NCBI RefSeq assembly: GCF_000621585.1
Contig: NZ_KK211313.1
Location: 1-36,714 of the forward strand
DNA: 36,714 nucleotides
Reading direction: 5' to 3'
Source: [Eubacterium] cellulosolvens LD2006
GTDB taxonomy: Bacteria; Bacillota; Clostridia; Lachnospirales; Lachnospiraceae
Shown here: piece after piece, positions 15,568 to 23,646 of the stretch
Position numbering within the stretch: position 1 is the stretch's first letter
Layout: every line of letters starts with the position of its first letter
Translations under genes and position numbers: made by a program
The notes under the pieces: generated by a model
Seen by the model: only the letters and a program-made list of their open reading frames with translations
What the model was told of the DNA's origin: nothing
Database searches by the model: none

Positions 15568-16269
15568 ATGTCATTATTTAATCCACAGGACGAACAGCTT
15601 CAGTTTGCTGCACGCTTAAAGAGAATACGGGAATTGCGCGGTTTTTCACAGACCAGTCTTGCAGAAGAAATGACACGCCGCCAGGGAAGTGATCAGAAAC
15701 CCATTCCCAGACAAAACATCTCCGCTTGGGAGGCGGGTCACATCCCCAATCCCTCTTTCTTAATAAGTTTGGCAGATGTCCTCGATGTATCAGTTGAATA
15801 TTTGATCGGTAATACGAATACCGTAAACTCGCAATTAAACATATCCGATCTCTTTCAGCTCCCAACCAACTTCGAAGAATTGGATGTTCTGCAATTCGCA
15901 AATGATCCTCTGTATTACTGTCCGGAAAACGGTACCGGATACTGGACATTGATGGATCCTGTGACAAGGACGCTGGTTTCCGTCGAGAATCCTCCTCTTT
16001 CGATCGCCGATCTAAAGGGGACGCTCTATTCCATAACCGAAAAGCCCCTCGGAGAAAGACTATCCATCTCCGAAGCCAAAAAGAAGGAAGACATTTATGT
16101 AATGCCCCTTGGTTTTCCAAAAGCAGCCTGTGAAAAACTCAAAGGCTGGTATTCCTATGATGCAGACAATGATCTCTTTGTGAAAAACGATAAGTCCTTT
16201 GCCTTCCCGCCGGAACAGTACGGAAGTGCATACATCGGTTATTCAGATCTTCCCAAAGGTTTTCAGTAA
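15568..16269 (+). CDS. XRE-family transcription regulator
   Basis: 233 residues. The N-terminal Cro/C1-type helix-turn-helix (residues 9-75) is clear: RLKRIRELRGFSQTSLAEEM, PRQNISAWEAGHIPNPSFLISLADVLDVSVEYLIG. The C-terminal 150 residues are not a family I recognise; they are acidic and could bind a signal or a partner. GGGGA lies 9 bases before the ATG. It is divergent from the lepB operon across a 210-base gap, so it may control that promoter and its own. A strong terminator follows directly. Confidence 0.85.
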   Translation: MSLFNPQDEQLQFAARLKRIRELRGFSQTSLAEEMTRRQGSDQKPIPRQNISAWEAGHIPNPSFLISLADVLDVSVEYLIGNTNTVNSQLNISDLFQLPTNFEELDVLQFANDPLYYCPENGTGYWTLMDPVTRTLVSVENPPLSIADLKGTLYSITEKPLGERLSISEAKKKEDIYVMPLGFPKAACEKLKGWYSYDADNDLFVKNDKSFAFPPEQYGSAYIGYSDLPKGFQ

Positions 16270-16270
16270 A

Positions 16271-16315
16271 AAAGAATGCAGTTGAACCCGTATGGATTCG
16301 ACTGCATTCTTTTTT
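16271..16315 (+). terminator. Terminator after the XRE regulator
   Basis: AAGAATGCAGTTGAA pairs with TTCGACTGCATTCTT (one G-T pair) around a 10-base loop, followed by T residues. It sits immediately after the stop codon. Confidence 0.9.
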
Positions 16316-16376
16316 ATACTAACTCCCCTTGTTTTCGTATCAACTACCATAATCTTCTCTTTGAGAAAAGAACTCT

Positions 16377-16676
16377 TTAACTTACCTGTATAGCTGCCAG
16401 AGAAGCAAAATCTTCCAGACTCATCACATCTGAAAAACTACATGGAGTAGGTGCTGGAACTACGTAGAGAACCTGCGTATCGTCATCAAAATAGATCTGA
16501 TTCATCCAAGTATCCTTTTTTTCTTTCTGGATACTGCCTGTTTCCCTTCTTAATCGTTCGACCTTTCCACCGTCTTGTTTTGCGGCTATCAATAGCTTTT
16601 CTGTATGTTCTTCATCAAAAATTACAATGCACTGCGTCATGCTGATCCACTCATAAATCCATTTGTAATCAATCAA
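16377..16676 (-). CDS. Unknown small acidic protein
   Basis: 99 residues from a TTG start preceded by AGGAG at 8 bases. No recognised domain. The sequence has an amphipathic N-terminus, a central charged part and strand-like segments (QIYFDDDTQVLYVVP); no membrane helix. It is convergent with the XRE gene across its terminator. A shorter form starting at 16640 lacks a good ribosome site. Confidence 0.45.
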   Translation of the reverse strand: MIDYKWIYEWISMTQCIVIFDEEHTEKLLIAAKQDGGKVERLRRETGSIQKEKKDTWMNQIYFDDDTQVLYVVPAPTPCSFSDVMSLEDFASLAAIQVS

Positions 16677-17080
16677 ATGTCCTTCTCCTGATTATGAATT
16701 CTGTGTATCCAGATTTTCTATGTTGTATTGCAATTCTTCTACGAAAAAAGGATGATACGCTATGTTTCAATTTTTTTATACGTCGTGGGTACTATACCGC
16801 CATTTTCGTTTTATGTCAATGAAACGGATTACCATTTCTATACTTTTATAAACTTTGCATAGTACCCTTCGAAAATTGTGTATCATTTTCAATTTCTTGC
16901 ACGAAGATGCAGAAATACTTGTTTGCAAATGATTTTAACCGGGCTGGTACAACAACTTTTCATCGTTTGCTTTTATTGTTGTTGTTATATATATATAAAC
17001 AACAATTTCTTTCTTTTTTTTAGGAGCCTGAAAATGGCGTAATATCAGTGTTTGTGAGACTTTATGGTAAAGCAAATACC
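16677..17080. other. Non-coding region left of the iterons, with AT-rich palindrome
   Basis: No gene seen. It contains an inverted pair GGGTACTAT (near 16786) and ATAGTACCC (near 16857), and a strongly AT-rich palindrome at 16976-17005 (TTGTTGTT, an alternating AT core, AACAACAA). The palindrome borders the iteron array and could be the DNA-unwinding element of the origin. Confidence 0.5.
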
Positions 17081-17084
17081 CACA

Positions 17085-19108
17085 AGAGGTGTAGTAAATA
17101 ACCATAAAAAGTGCAGGAAATACCCAAAAGAGGTGTAGCAAAAACCCACGTGAAAAACTGGATAAGAGGTGTAGCAAAACCCCACAAGAGGTGAAGGAAA
17201 AGACTATTTTTGGTCTAGTAAAAGCCCACAGAATCATCGATTACTACTTAGAGGTGTATAAAAAACCAACACCTGAGAAAGAAGATGACAGATCTACCAT
17301 ATGGAGAAATAAAGAGGTGTAGTAAAAGCTCACATTTTCAACCCCAAAACGGAAAGAGGTGTACAAAATCCCCATATGCAATACAGAAAAGAGAAAGCAT
17401 GCAGGTGGAAATTCAAAGAAGTGTAGTAAAACCCCACGTTCTCACCAGAATAAACGAAAGAGGTGTACAAAAACCCAATGCCGGAGATGGAAAAGGACAG
17501 GTTCAGCATAAGGAAAACAGAAGAGGTGTAGTAAAACCCCACAGGATGAGGGAATCCAGAAGAGGTGTGCAAAATCCCTCAATACGTAATAAAAGGGAGG
17601 CAAATAGCAGGTGGAGACTTAAAGAGGTGTAGTAAAACCCAACGTTTTCGCCCATAATAATTGAAAGAGGTGTACAAAAACCCAACGTCAGAGATGGAAA
17701 AGGACGGCGGCATCATAAGGAAAAATGAAGAGGTGTAGTAAAAGGCCACATGATAAGGAAATCCAGAAGAGGTGTAGAAAAAAACAATACGTAATATAAA
17801 GAGAGAAAACAGACAGTTGGAAATCCAAAGAAGTGTAGCAAAACCCCACGTTTTCATCTGTAATAATTGAAAGAGGTGTACAAAAACCCAACGCCGGAGC
17901 TAGTGGAGGTCAGATCTATCACAGGGTAAATAAAGTGGTGTAGTAAAAGTCCATATGATATAGAAATCCAGAAGATGCGTAAGCAAACAATACGTAATAA
18001 AAGGGAGTTGTTCAGCAGTGGAGATCCAAAGTGGTGTAGTAAAACCCGATACTTTCACCTGAAAAATCAAAAGAGGTGTAGAAAAACCCAATACGTAAGA
18101 AAAAGAGCGAAAGTAGCTGGTGGAAATCCAGAAGAAGTGTAGTAAAACCCCACTTTTTGCCAGGAAGAACCGGAAGAGGTGTATAAAAACCCAACGACAG
18201 AGCTAGAAGAGGATAGATCTATCGCGGGGAAGAATAAAGAGGTGTAGTAAAAAGCCATATTATATGGAGATCCAGAAGAGGTGTAGAAAATACCAATACG
18301 TAATAAAAATAGAGAAACAGGCAGTTGAAAAACCAAAGAAGTGTAGTAAGACCCCACTTTTTATCCTCAAAAACTGAAAGAGGTGTACAAAAACCCAATG
18401 CCAGAGCAAGAAGAGGACAGATCTATCACAGGGAAAAATAAAGAGGTGTAGTAAAAAGCCATATTATATGGAAATCCAGAAGAGGTGTAGAAAATACTAA
18501 TACGTAATAAAAAGAGCGAAAGCAGCTGGTGGAAATCCAGAAGAAGTGTAGTAAAACCTCACTTTTTGCCAGGAAGAACCGGAAGAGGTGTATAAAAACC
18601 CAACGACAGAGCTAGAAGAGGATAGATCTATCGCGGGGAAGAATAAAGAGGTGTAGTAAAAAGCCATATTATATGGAAATCCAGAAGAGGTGTAGAAAAT
18701 ACCAATACGTAATAAAAAAGAGAGTAAGAAGCTGGTGGAAATCCAGAAGAAATGTAGTAAAACCCCACTTTTTGCCAGGAAGAACCGGAAGAGGTGTATA
18801 AAAACCCCCAATACGTAATAAAAGAGAAGCATCCAGCAGGTGGAGATATAAAGTTGTGTAGTTAAAACCCACATTTTTAGCCCATAAAACCGAAAGAGGT
18901 GTACAAAAACCCAACATTTGAGCTAGAAGAGGATAGCCTATCACATGGAAGAATAAAGCGGTGTATTAAAAGACCACAGGATACGGGAATCTGGAAGAGG
19001 GGTAGAAAAAACCTAATACGTAATAAAAAGAAGGCGTCCAGAAGGTAGAAATCTAAAGCGGTGTAGTAGAAAACCACATTTTTCGTGAAAGAGGTGTACA
19101 AAAAGTCA
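17085..19108 (+). repeat. Iteron array, about 40 copies (probable replication origin)
   Basis: About 40 copies of a degenerate AGAGGTGTAGTAAAACCCCA-like sequence, all in the same orientation, over 2.0 kb. Two main variants alternate: GTGTAGTAAAA followed by CCCCA, and GTGTACAAAAACCCAA. They form a higher-order unit of about 200 bases with four iterons and conserved spacers (for example AATACGTAATAAAA, seen about nine times, and AGAGCTAGAAGAGGAT). Copies at both ends are more degenerate. The array ends in the rep promoter. It contains no credible gene: the minus-strand frames rich in FYYTS are translations of the repeat. Confidence 0.9.
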
Positions 19109-19123
19109 ACATCAGCGTATAAT
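19095..19123 (+). promoter_or_regulatory. rep promoter, overlapped by the last iteron
   Basis: TGTACA (19095-19100), 17-base spacer, TATAAT (19118-19123). The -35 box is part of the last iteron (GAGGTGTACAAAAA), so initiator bound to that iteron would block transcription of its own gene. Confidence 0.65.
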
Positions 19124-19172
19124 CGTTATTGGTGTGTTCTTGTTTAAGAGCAACCGATCCAACAGGATCAAA

Positions 19173-19271
19173 ATGTTCGATAGCGAAATCATACAGGGAT
19201 GGAAGCACGAGACAATCGTGAGTGGTTTCAACTACCTTGCAAAGGATGGTATCTTCTGCGTCAAAAAGTAG
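19173..19271 (+). CDS. 32-residue leader ORF upstream of rep
   Basis: A short frame from ATG 19173 to TAG 19271 with AGGA 6-7 bases upstream, inside the 200-base rep leader. The peptide begins MFDSEIIQGWKHETIVSGFN and ends in CVKK; it looks protein-like and carries no membrane segment. It ends 66 bases before the rep start. It may be a translated leader peptide that tunes rep expression, or the remnant of a larger gene. I do not recognise it. Confidence 0.4.
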   Translation: MFDSEIIQGWKHETIVSGFNYLAKDGIFCVKK

Positions 19272-19337
19272 TAAGCGGAAGGTTTGTCTTTGCAGCGTAG
19301 TTCTTTACTCAAATGACACATTACAAGGAGAAAACTT

Positions 19338-20570
19338 TTGGATAATAATGATAGTGTGAAAAATAAAAAAGTACCTGTGATGTTTAGTAAAGACAACAAC
19401 TTGATTTCTTCGAAAAGTAAAATGACATTGCGGGGGCGAAAGGTATTTGATGCTGCGGTAATGAATGCGAAGGAATGCGATGACGAAAACGGCATGCCGA
19501 CAATAAAAGCGGAAATATCTGGGCATGAGCTTATGTCGTTTTTAGGCGTGGACGATCGTTCTGTCTATAAGGAAATAAAAAAACTGTGTAACGTGGATGC
19601 GCGTCCAGCAGACTCAAATGCACCAAGTATATTGGACTGGTCCGTTATCTTAAAGGACGATAAAAACGAGAAATTTGATATTATTAAGGTTATTGTCAGA
19701 GCAAGATTTGAAAATGGTAGATTGGAGATTTATTTTAATTCTGCTTTAAAAAACAATCTGATTGGTCTTAAAAAGAACTTTACGATGTTGGATCGGAATA
19801 TTATAAGTCACTTTTCAAGTAATTATTCCTATCAGCTCTATCAGATCTTTAAGAAAACGATCGACAGGCAAACTGCGATAACAAAGAAAAATGGTCCATA
19901 TGATATAGAATTTGATTTGGTGGATTTAAAGGTTCAGCTTGGTGTCGTTGATGCAAACACAAATCCTATACTGAAAAGAGCGGTTACGGACGATGAAATA
20001 AAATCGATCGATGAGATTGAGAAAATAAATGATGAAGAGCTTGTAAAAACACTCAAGGAAATCAAAAGCTTCAGAAGGTATGCGCTGGAAAAAGCGAAAA
20101 CAGAAATAAATGAAATCTCGGATATTGAGTGTGATTATAAACTGATCAGAAGAGGACGTGGTGGATCATGTAAAGGTGTGATCTTTACCGTTAAGTATAA
20201 AGATGTCATTCTGGAATCTAAGAAGGTAGAGCCGGAGAAAAATGAAGAAATAGATCCCTGGGCATTTGTTGAAGAAATGTGCGTTTTCATGAAAAACGAG
20301 AAACTTTCGATTCGGGATTTAAAAAATATAGCGGATGCTTCGGAATACAATATGGAAAAAGTAAAAAAAGCCTACGAAGTATTGTGTTCGACAAATAAAG
20401 TAGAAAATGTAACCGCATTCATGATCAAGGCCATTAAAGAAAACTATGATGTGCCGGTAAAAAGAGTGAAACCAACCAGCTTTCATAACTTTACGGAAAG
20501 GGATTACTCTTCGGAGGATTTTGAAGAGTTAGAGAGACAACTCCTTACTGGTGATAGGAATACAAAGTGA
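19338..20570 (+). CDS. repB: Rep_3-family plasmid replication initiator
   Basis: 410 residues from a TTG start with AAGGAG 8-9 bases upstream. The N-terminal winged-helix domain carries the RepB/Rep_3 pattern (MTLRGRKVFDAAVMNAK, ISGHELMSFLGV, LEIYFNSALKNNLIGLKKNF, SSNYSYQLYQIFKK). A second winged helix follows (residues 160-280), then a C-terminal helical tail of about 120 residues that ordinary Rep_3 proteins lack. It binds the iterons upstream and opens the origin. The last iteron overlaps its own promoter, the standard arrangement for autorepression and copy control. Confidence 0.9.
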   Translation: MDNNDSVKNKKVPVMFSKDNNLISSKSKMTLRGRKVFDAAVMNAKECDDENGMPTIKAEISGHELMSFLGVDDRSVYKEIKKLCNVDARPADSNAPSILDWSVILKDDKNEKFDIIKVIVRARFENGRLEIYFNSALKNNLIGLKKNFTMLDRNIISHFSSNYSYQLYQIFKKTIDRQTAITKKNGPYDIEFDLVDLKVQLGVVDANTNPILKRAVTDDEIKSIDEIEKINDEELVKTLKEIKSFRRYALEKAKTEINEISDIECDYKLIRRGRGGSCKGVIFTVKYKDVILESKKVEPEKNEEIDPWAFVEEMCVFMKNEKLSIRDLKNIADASEYNMEKVKKAYEVLCSTNKVENVTAFMIKAIKENYDVPVKRVKPTSFHNFTERDYSSEDFEELERQLLTGDRNTK

Positions 20571-20584
20571 TAAAACCGAATGAT

Positions 20585-20618
20585 AAAAAAGCTGACGCTG
20601 TAGGGTGTCAGCTTTTTC
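20585..20618 (+). terminator. Terminator after rep
   Basis: AAAAGCTGAC and GTCAGCTTTT arms with a 10-base loop and a T-run follow the rep stop codon by about 15 bases. Confidence 0.9.
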
Positions 20619-20626
20619 TGTAAAGG

Positions 20627-21304
20627 ATGGTTGGCGTTGTGGGTTTAGAAAAGATATTTGGAAGAAAAACCGAATATGTCTACACCGTAGCGGAAGCAGA
20701 AGAGAAGTTCTTTTCGCTGCTGGCCGAAGCAACCGGGTGGACATACAGAAAGAGTGGAAGGTCTTTGAAGAAGAGGATGAAGGATTTTTCCTTTGAGATC
20801 CTGTTCTTTTGTTCGAAATGGAATCAGTCACACAAAGTGGTGGATGTGTATGCCGAGTTTCGGCTATCCTACAGGAAATATGGTAAACTTCCGGTCAACA
20901 ACATCATCGCATGCATGGACTATAGGCCGATCGGCAAAGAAGAGCAGTGGTTTGATATTTCCACGGAAACAAAGCTGATGGATGCTTACGAGGAAGTGCG
21001 GGATCGGATACAAAAGACAGCCTTGGAGCTGTATCGTCTCTTTGAAGCGGATGTCTACAACGCAGCGAAGGAGCTTCTGGAACATCATTTTGAGGAGTAT
21101 AGCGCGAAGCTGGACTTTCTGGCAGATGTTCTTGGAAAAGAAGCGGTCAGGCCTAAGGCGCAGGAGATCTATGACGCTCTTTCGCCGGATTGGAAAGAAC
21201 AGGTGCGAGCGTACCGTAACGGGGATCGCAGCAAAGCATGGATGATCAATCGCAACAACCTAAAATACATTGTCGATCACGAACTGGTGGAGATACCGGA
21301 ATAG
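20627..21304 (+). CDS. Unknown 225-residue protein downstream of rep
   Basis: No firm family. The N-terminal half (FFSLLAEATGWTYRKSGRSL, FEILFFCSKWNQSHKVVDVYAEFRLS) has the strand-helix pattern of DUF4304-like proteins, in which a helix and a beta-sheet domain precede a helical half; this is a weak resemblance. The C-terminal half is helical and charged. The ATG at 20627 lacks a well-placed ribosome site; the GTG at 20639 is the alternative. It follows the rep terminator directly, so it needs its own promoter or readthrough. A second gene beside rep in plasmids is often for copy control or partition, but nothing here proves that. Confidence 0.6.
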   Translation: MVGVVGLEKIFGRKTEYVYTVAEAEEKFFSLLAEATGWTYRKSGRSLKKRMKDFSFEILFFCSKWNQSHKVVDVYAEFRLSYRKYGKLPVNNIIACMDYRPIGKEEQWFDISTETKLMDAYEEVRDRIQKTALELYRLFEADVYNAAKELLEHHFEEYSAKLDFLADVLGKEAVRPKAQEIYDALSPDWKEQVRAYRNGDRSKAWMINRNNLKYIVDHELVEIPE

Positions 21305-21357
21305 CGTGTACTACGAACAAAGAAATACATACATGAGATAAATTCGGAACCTTATAT

Positions 21358-21396
21358 CTATTAGCCATTTTTAATTTTTTTCTGTTTTTGGCTAAT
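21358..21396. repeat. Palindrome, 3' copy flanking the first DUF4143 ATPase gene
   Basis: CTATTAGCCA ... TGGCTAAT arms around an AT-rich loop, starting at the ATPase stop codon. It is about 90 percent identical to the copy at 22637-22677 on the far side of the gene. Confidence 0.75.
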
Positions 21397-22599
21397 TCAT
21401 GCCTCTAACAGCCAATCAGCTAAATCGACAATTTTTATACCTTCGTATTGGTATTCATCATTTCTTGTACGTGCGATAAGCACTTTAGGATATGCATCTT
21501 TTATTTGCAAAAGTGGTGAAACTTCTCTCTCAAAAGTCTTATCATCGCTTATGTTATCGGATACTTGAATATAGATTTTTTCGCTACGTTTTATCGCCAC
21601 AAAATCTATCTCTTTTTTATATAATACCCCGACATAAACCTCATACCCTCTGCGAAGAAGTTCTATAGCCACAATATTCTCAAGGATTCTTCCATAATCC
21701 ATATTTCTTGTGCCGAGCTTGGCGTACCGAAATGTATGATCACTGAGATAATACTTATCATTACTTGATAAATATTTTTTCCCTTTGATATCGTATCTAC
21801 GGATTTTATAAAACGCAAATGCATTGCATAGGTATTGCATGTACGATCCAACCGTTGTATGGTGGATTTTCTCATTCATGCTGCCAAGGACATTTGTAAT
21901 ATTCCTGGCCGATGAAAGATTTGAAATGTTATCCATAAGAAAATCTACAATTCTGTCCATCAACTGAGTATTTCTTATTTTATATTTTTGTCTGATATCC
22001 CTTACAATCAGAGTGTCAAATACATCTGCAATATAATCATACTTTGCTTCCGGATCTTTATATAGATAAGAGCCTGCCATTCCACCTTCTTTAATATATG
22101 ATGATAGGGCCTCATATCTGTCGCTCAAATCAAAATACCTGACATATTCCTTGAAGGAAAATGGAAAAACTTTTATTTCAAATGTTCGTCCAGTAAAAAG
22201 TGTGGCAAGATCTGAACTAAGCAAAAAAGCATTTGAACCGGTTATATATATATCATACTTTTCGGATGCATGCAGTCCATTGATGGCCTTTTCAAAATCC
22301 TCACACATTTGAACTTCATCTATCAAAACAAAGTTCTGCATATTCTCTTTATACAAAGAGTTTATATGTTCATACAGCGCTCGAAAAGTGAGCAGTTCTT
22401 CAAACTCCGGCAGGTTAAAATTGATATGGATTATATTTGCATCTTGTATATTCTCATCTATATATTTTTTAAATGATTCCAAAAGCTTTGACTTTCCGCA
22501 TCGTCTTACACCGGTAATGACTTTTATATCCGGAGTTCCTATTACATTGATTATTTTCTCCATATAGGAATTTCTCGGAATGAGCCTCATAATATCCAT
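21397..22599 (-). CDS. DUF4143 AAA-type ATPase (first copy)
   Basis: The ATG at 22599 follows AAGGAGAG by about 4 bases; longer frames have no ribosome site. 400 residues. Walker A is GVRRCGKS (30-37) and Walker B FVLIDEVQ (D94, E95); an arginine/asparagine sensor region (IYITGSNAFLLSSDLA) follows. A winged-helix part and the C-terminal DUF4143 domain complete it, with a nuclease-like strand pattern (KKEIDFVAIKRSEKIYIQVS). These proteins are abundant in gut bacteria and poorly understood. The gene is bracketed by two near-identical palindromes; the upstream copy covers its probable promoter. Confidence 0.9.
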   Translation of the reverse strand: MDIMRLIPRNSYMEKIINVIGTPDIKVITGVRRCGKSKLLESFKKYIDENIQDANIIHINFNLPEFEELLTFRALYEHINSLYKENMQNFVLIDEVQMCEDFEKAINGLHASEKYDIYITGSNAFLLSSDLATLFTGRTFEIKVFPFSFKEYVRYFDLSDRYEALSSYIKEGGMAGSYLYKDPEAKYDYIADVFDTLIVRDIRQKYKIRNTQLMDRIVDFLMDNISNLSSARNITNVLGSMNEKIHHTTVGSYMQYLCNAFAFYKIRRYDIKGKKYLSSNDKYYLSDHTFRYAKLGTRNMDYGRILENIVAIELLRRGYEVYVGVLYKKEIDFVAIKRSEKIYIQVSDNISDDKTFEREVSPLLQIKDAYPKVLIARTRNDEYQYEGIKIVDLADWLLEA

Positions 22600-22636
22600 T
22601 TCTCTCCTTCTGTTTGATGAGATTATCCTATCACGC

Positions 22637-22677
22637 CTATTAGCCATTTTCAATATTTTTTCATTTTTGGCTAATAG
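22637..22677. repeat. Palindrome, 5' copy at the promoter of the first DUF4143 gene
   Basis: A near-perfect palindrome with 10-base arms CTATTAGCCA/TGGCTAATAG around an AT-rich centre. On the minus strand it contains TTGAAA 17 bases before TAGGAT, a possible promoter for the ATPase gene, so it could act as an operator. Confidence 0.65.
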
Positions 22678-22690
22678 AGGTACGGCAGTG

Positions 22691-23109
22691 ATGAATTTGC
22701 GGTGGGGCAATTATGAGCAGCTGGAGCTGGCCGACTATCTGAAGGAAACCTTTGGATGCGAGGAAGATGCAAAAGAAACAGAGATCAAAAAGAAAGACAA
22801 AAGAAATAAGCCGTGCGAGCAGAGACCGTCGGATGAGGAAATCGCATTTTTTGATCCGGCCTGCGAGAAGCTGTTTGCACTCCTTCGCCTTACTTCGAAA
22901 GATGTTGGCTTTTCATGGCCGACGGGGATGCTGTATGATACACTTCTCCAGATCCTGATCGAAGCAAGAGGTGAGGATAGCGACGAGGAACTAAAAACAG
23001 CATCTACAGAATCCGTCGCTCGAAAGAACTCTGGAAAAGGATCCAAAGAAACCGAAAGGAAATCGAGGAGATCCTTTCCGAGTATCTGAAGGATCAAGGA
23101 GAGGAATAA
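22691..23109 (+). CDS. Unknown protein with apparent -1 frameshift
   Basis: The frame from ATG 22691 reads MNLRWGNYEQLELADYLKET and remains protein-like, acidic and helical, to about residue 103 (EARGEDSDEELK), after which it becomes a serine/lysine-rich tail that stops at 23089. The -1 frame from the run CTAAAAAC at about 22990-22997 instead gives a regular helix (IYRIRRSKELWKRIQRNRKE, IEEILSEYLKDQGEE) and stops at 23109, just before the next gene. The -1 frame has no start of its own. So either a -1 frameshift is used or an indel has occurred. I do not recognise the family; the acidic helices would fit a chaperone-like or adaptor protein. Confidence 0.5.
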
Positions 23110-23112
23110 ACT

Positions 23113-23484
23113 ATGTGGTATTGGTGGATAATGGTTGTCAGTAATCTGCTGACGCCGGGGATTATGATTGTTGCCGGCTATCGGATGTGGAAGTACTGTC
23201 CGAAGAAAATAAACAGTTGGATAGGATTTCGAACGAAGCGATCCATGCAGAGCATGGAAGCGTGGAAATATGCGCATACGTACTGCGGGAAACGGTGGGT
23301 TGGATTAGGACTTTTCCTGATTCTTCCTTCGGTTCTGGTGATGCTTCCATTCTATGGTGGAGACGAAGATCTCATCGGAGGAGTCGGCGTTGCTGTGATT
23401 GCCGCACAGATGCTTTTTCTTTTTCTTCCTGTATTTTTAACGGAGCTGGCATTAGAGAAGAAATTCCCGGACGAAGAAAAATAA
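23113..23484 (+). CDS. SdpI-like membrane protein
   Basis: 123 residues with three hydrophobic helices (start, about 62-79 and about 85-111). Between the first two is the typical SdpI/YhfL segment PKKINSWIGFRTKRSMQS, followed by EAWKYAHTYCGKRW. SdpI family proteins give immunity to the SdpC killing peptide or act in membrane stress. No SdpC gene is seen. AGGAGAGG lies 8 bases before the ATG, inside the end of the preceding gene, so the two are co-expressed. Confidence 0.85.
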   Translation: MWYWWIMVVSNLLTPGIMIVAGYRMWKYCPKKINSWIGFRTKRSMQSMEAWKYAHTYCGKRWVGLGLFLILPSVLVMLPFYGGDEDLIGGVGVAVIAAQMLFLFLPVFLTELALEKKFPDEEK

Positions 23485-23500
23485 GTTTTTTTCGACGGGC

Positions 23501-23530
23501 TGCGAATTTTTGCGAATTTCTTCGTATAAT
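23501..23530 (+). promoter_or_regulatory. Promoter of the lysozyme operon
   Basis: TGCGAAT (23501-23507), 18 bases, TATAAT (23525-23530). The upstream part is a 10-base tandem repeat (TGCGAATTTT, TGCGAATTTC). Twenty-two positions in three blocks match the lepB promoter at 15508-15537. Confidence 0.6.
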
Positions 23531-23544
23531 ATATATAGAAGGAA

Positions 23545-23585
23545 AGATCCTTGTTCTCATAAAAATGGGAAGGGGATCTTTTTTG
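23545..23585 (+). terminator. Promoter-proximal terminator in the lysozyme operon leader
   Basis: AGATCCTT and AAGGGGATCT arms with a loop of about 18 bases, then six T residues. It lies 15 bases after the -10 box and 60 bases before the first gene, so it is an attenuator, as in leaders 1 and 2, though with another sequence. Confidence 0.6.
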
Positions 23586-23646
23586 TTGTCCATTTCTAAT
23601 GTTTTTGTATACGTCCATAGAACGAAGGGGATGATGACAGCAAAAC

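Noticed and set aside
16935-19101. A series of minus-strand frames rich in FYYTS and FCTPL in the iteron region
   Set aside because: They are translations of the repeat, vary with iteron phase, overlap each other and have no ribosome sites.
17085-19108. CRISPR-like appearance of the regularly spaced repeats
   Set aside because: Repeats are short and degenerate, spacing is irregular, the spacers are themselves repeated, and there are no cas genes; the rep gene follows directly.
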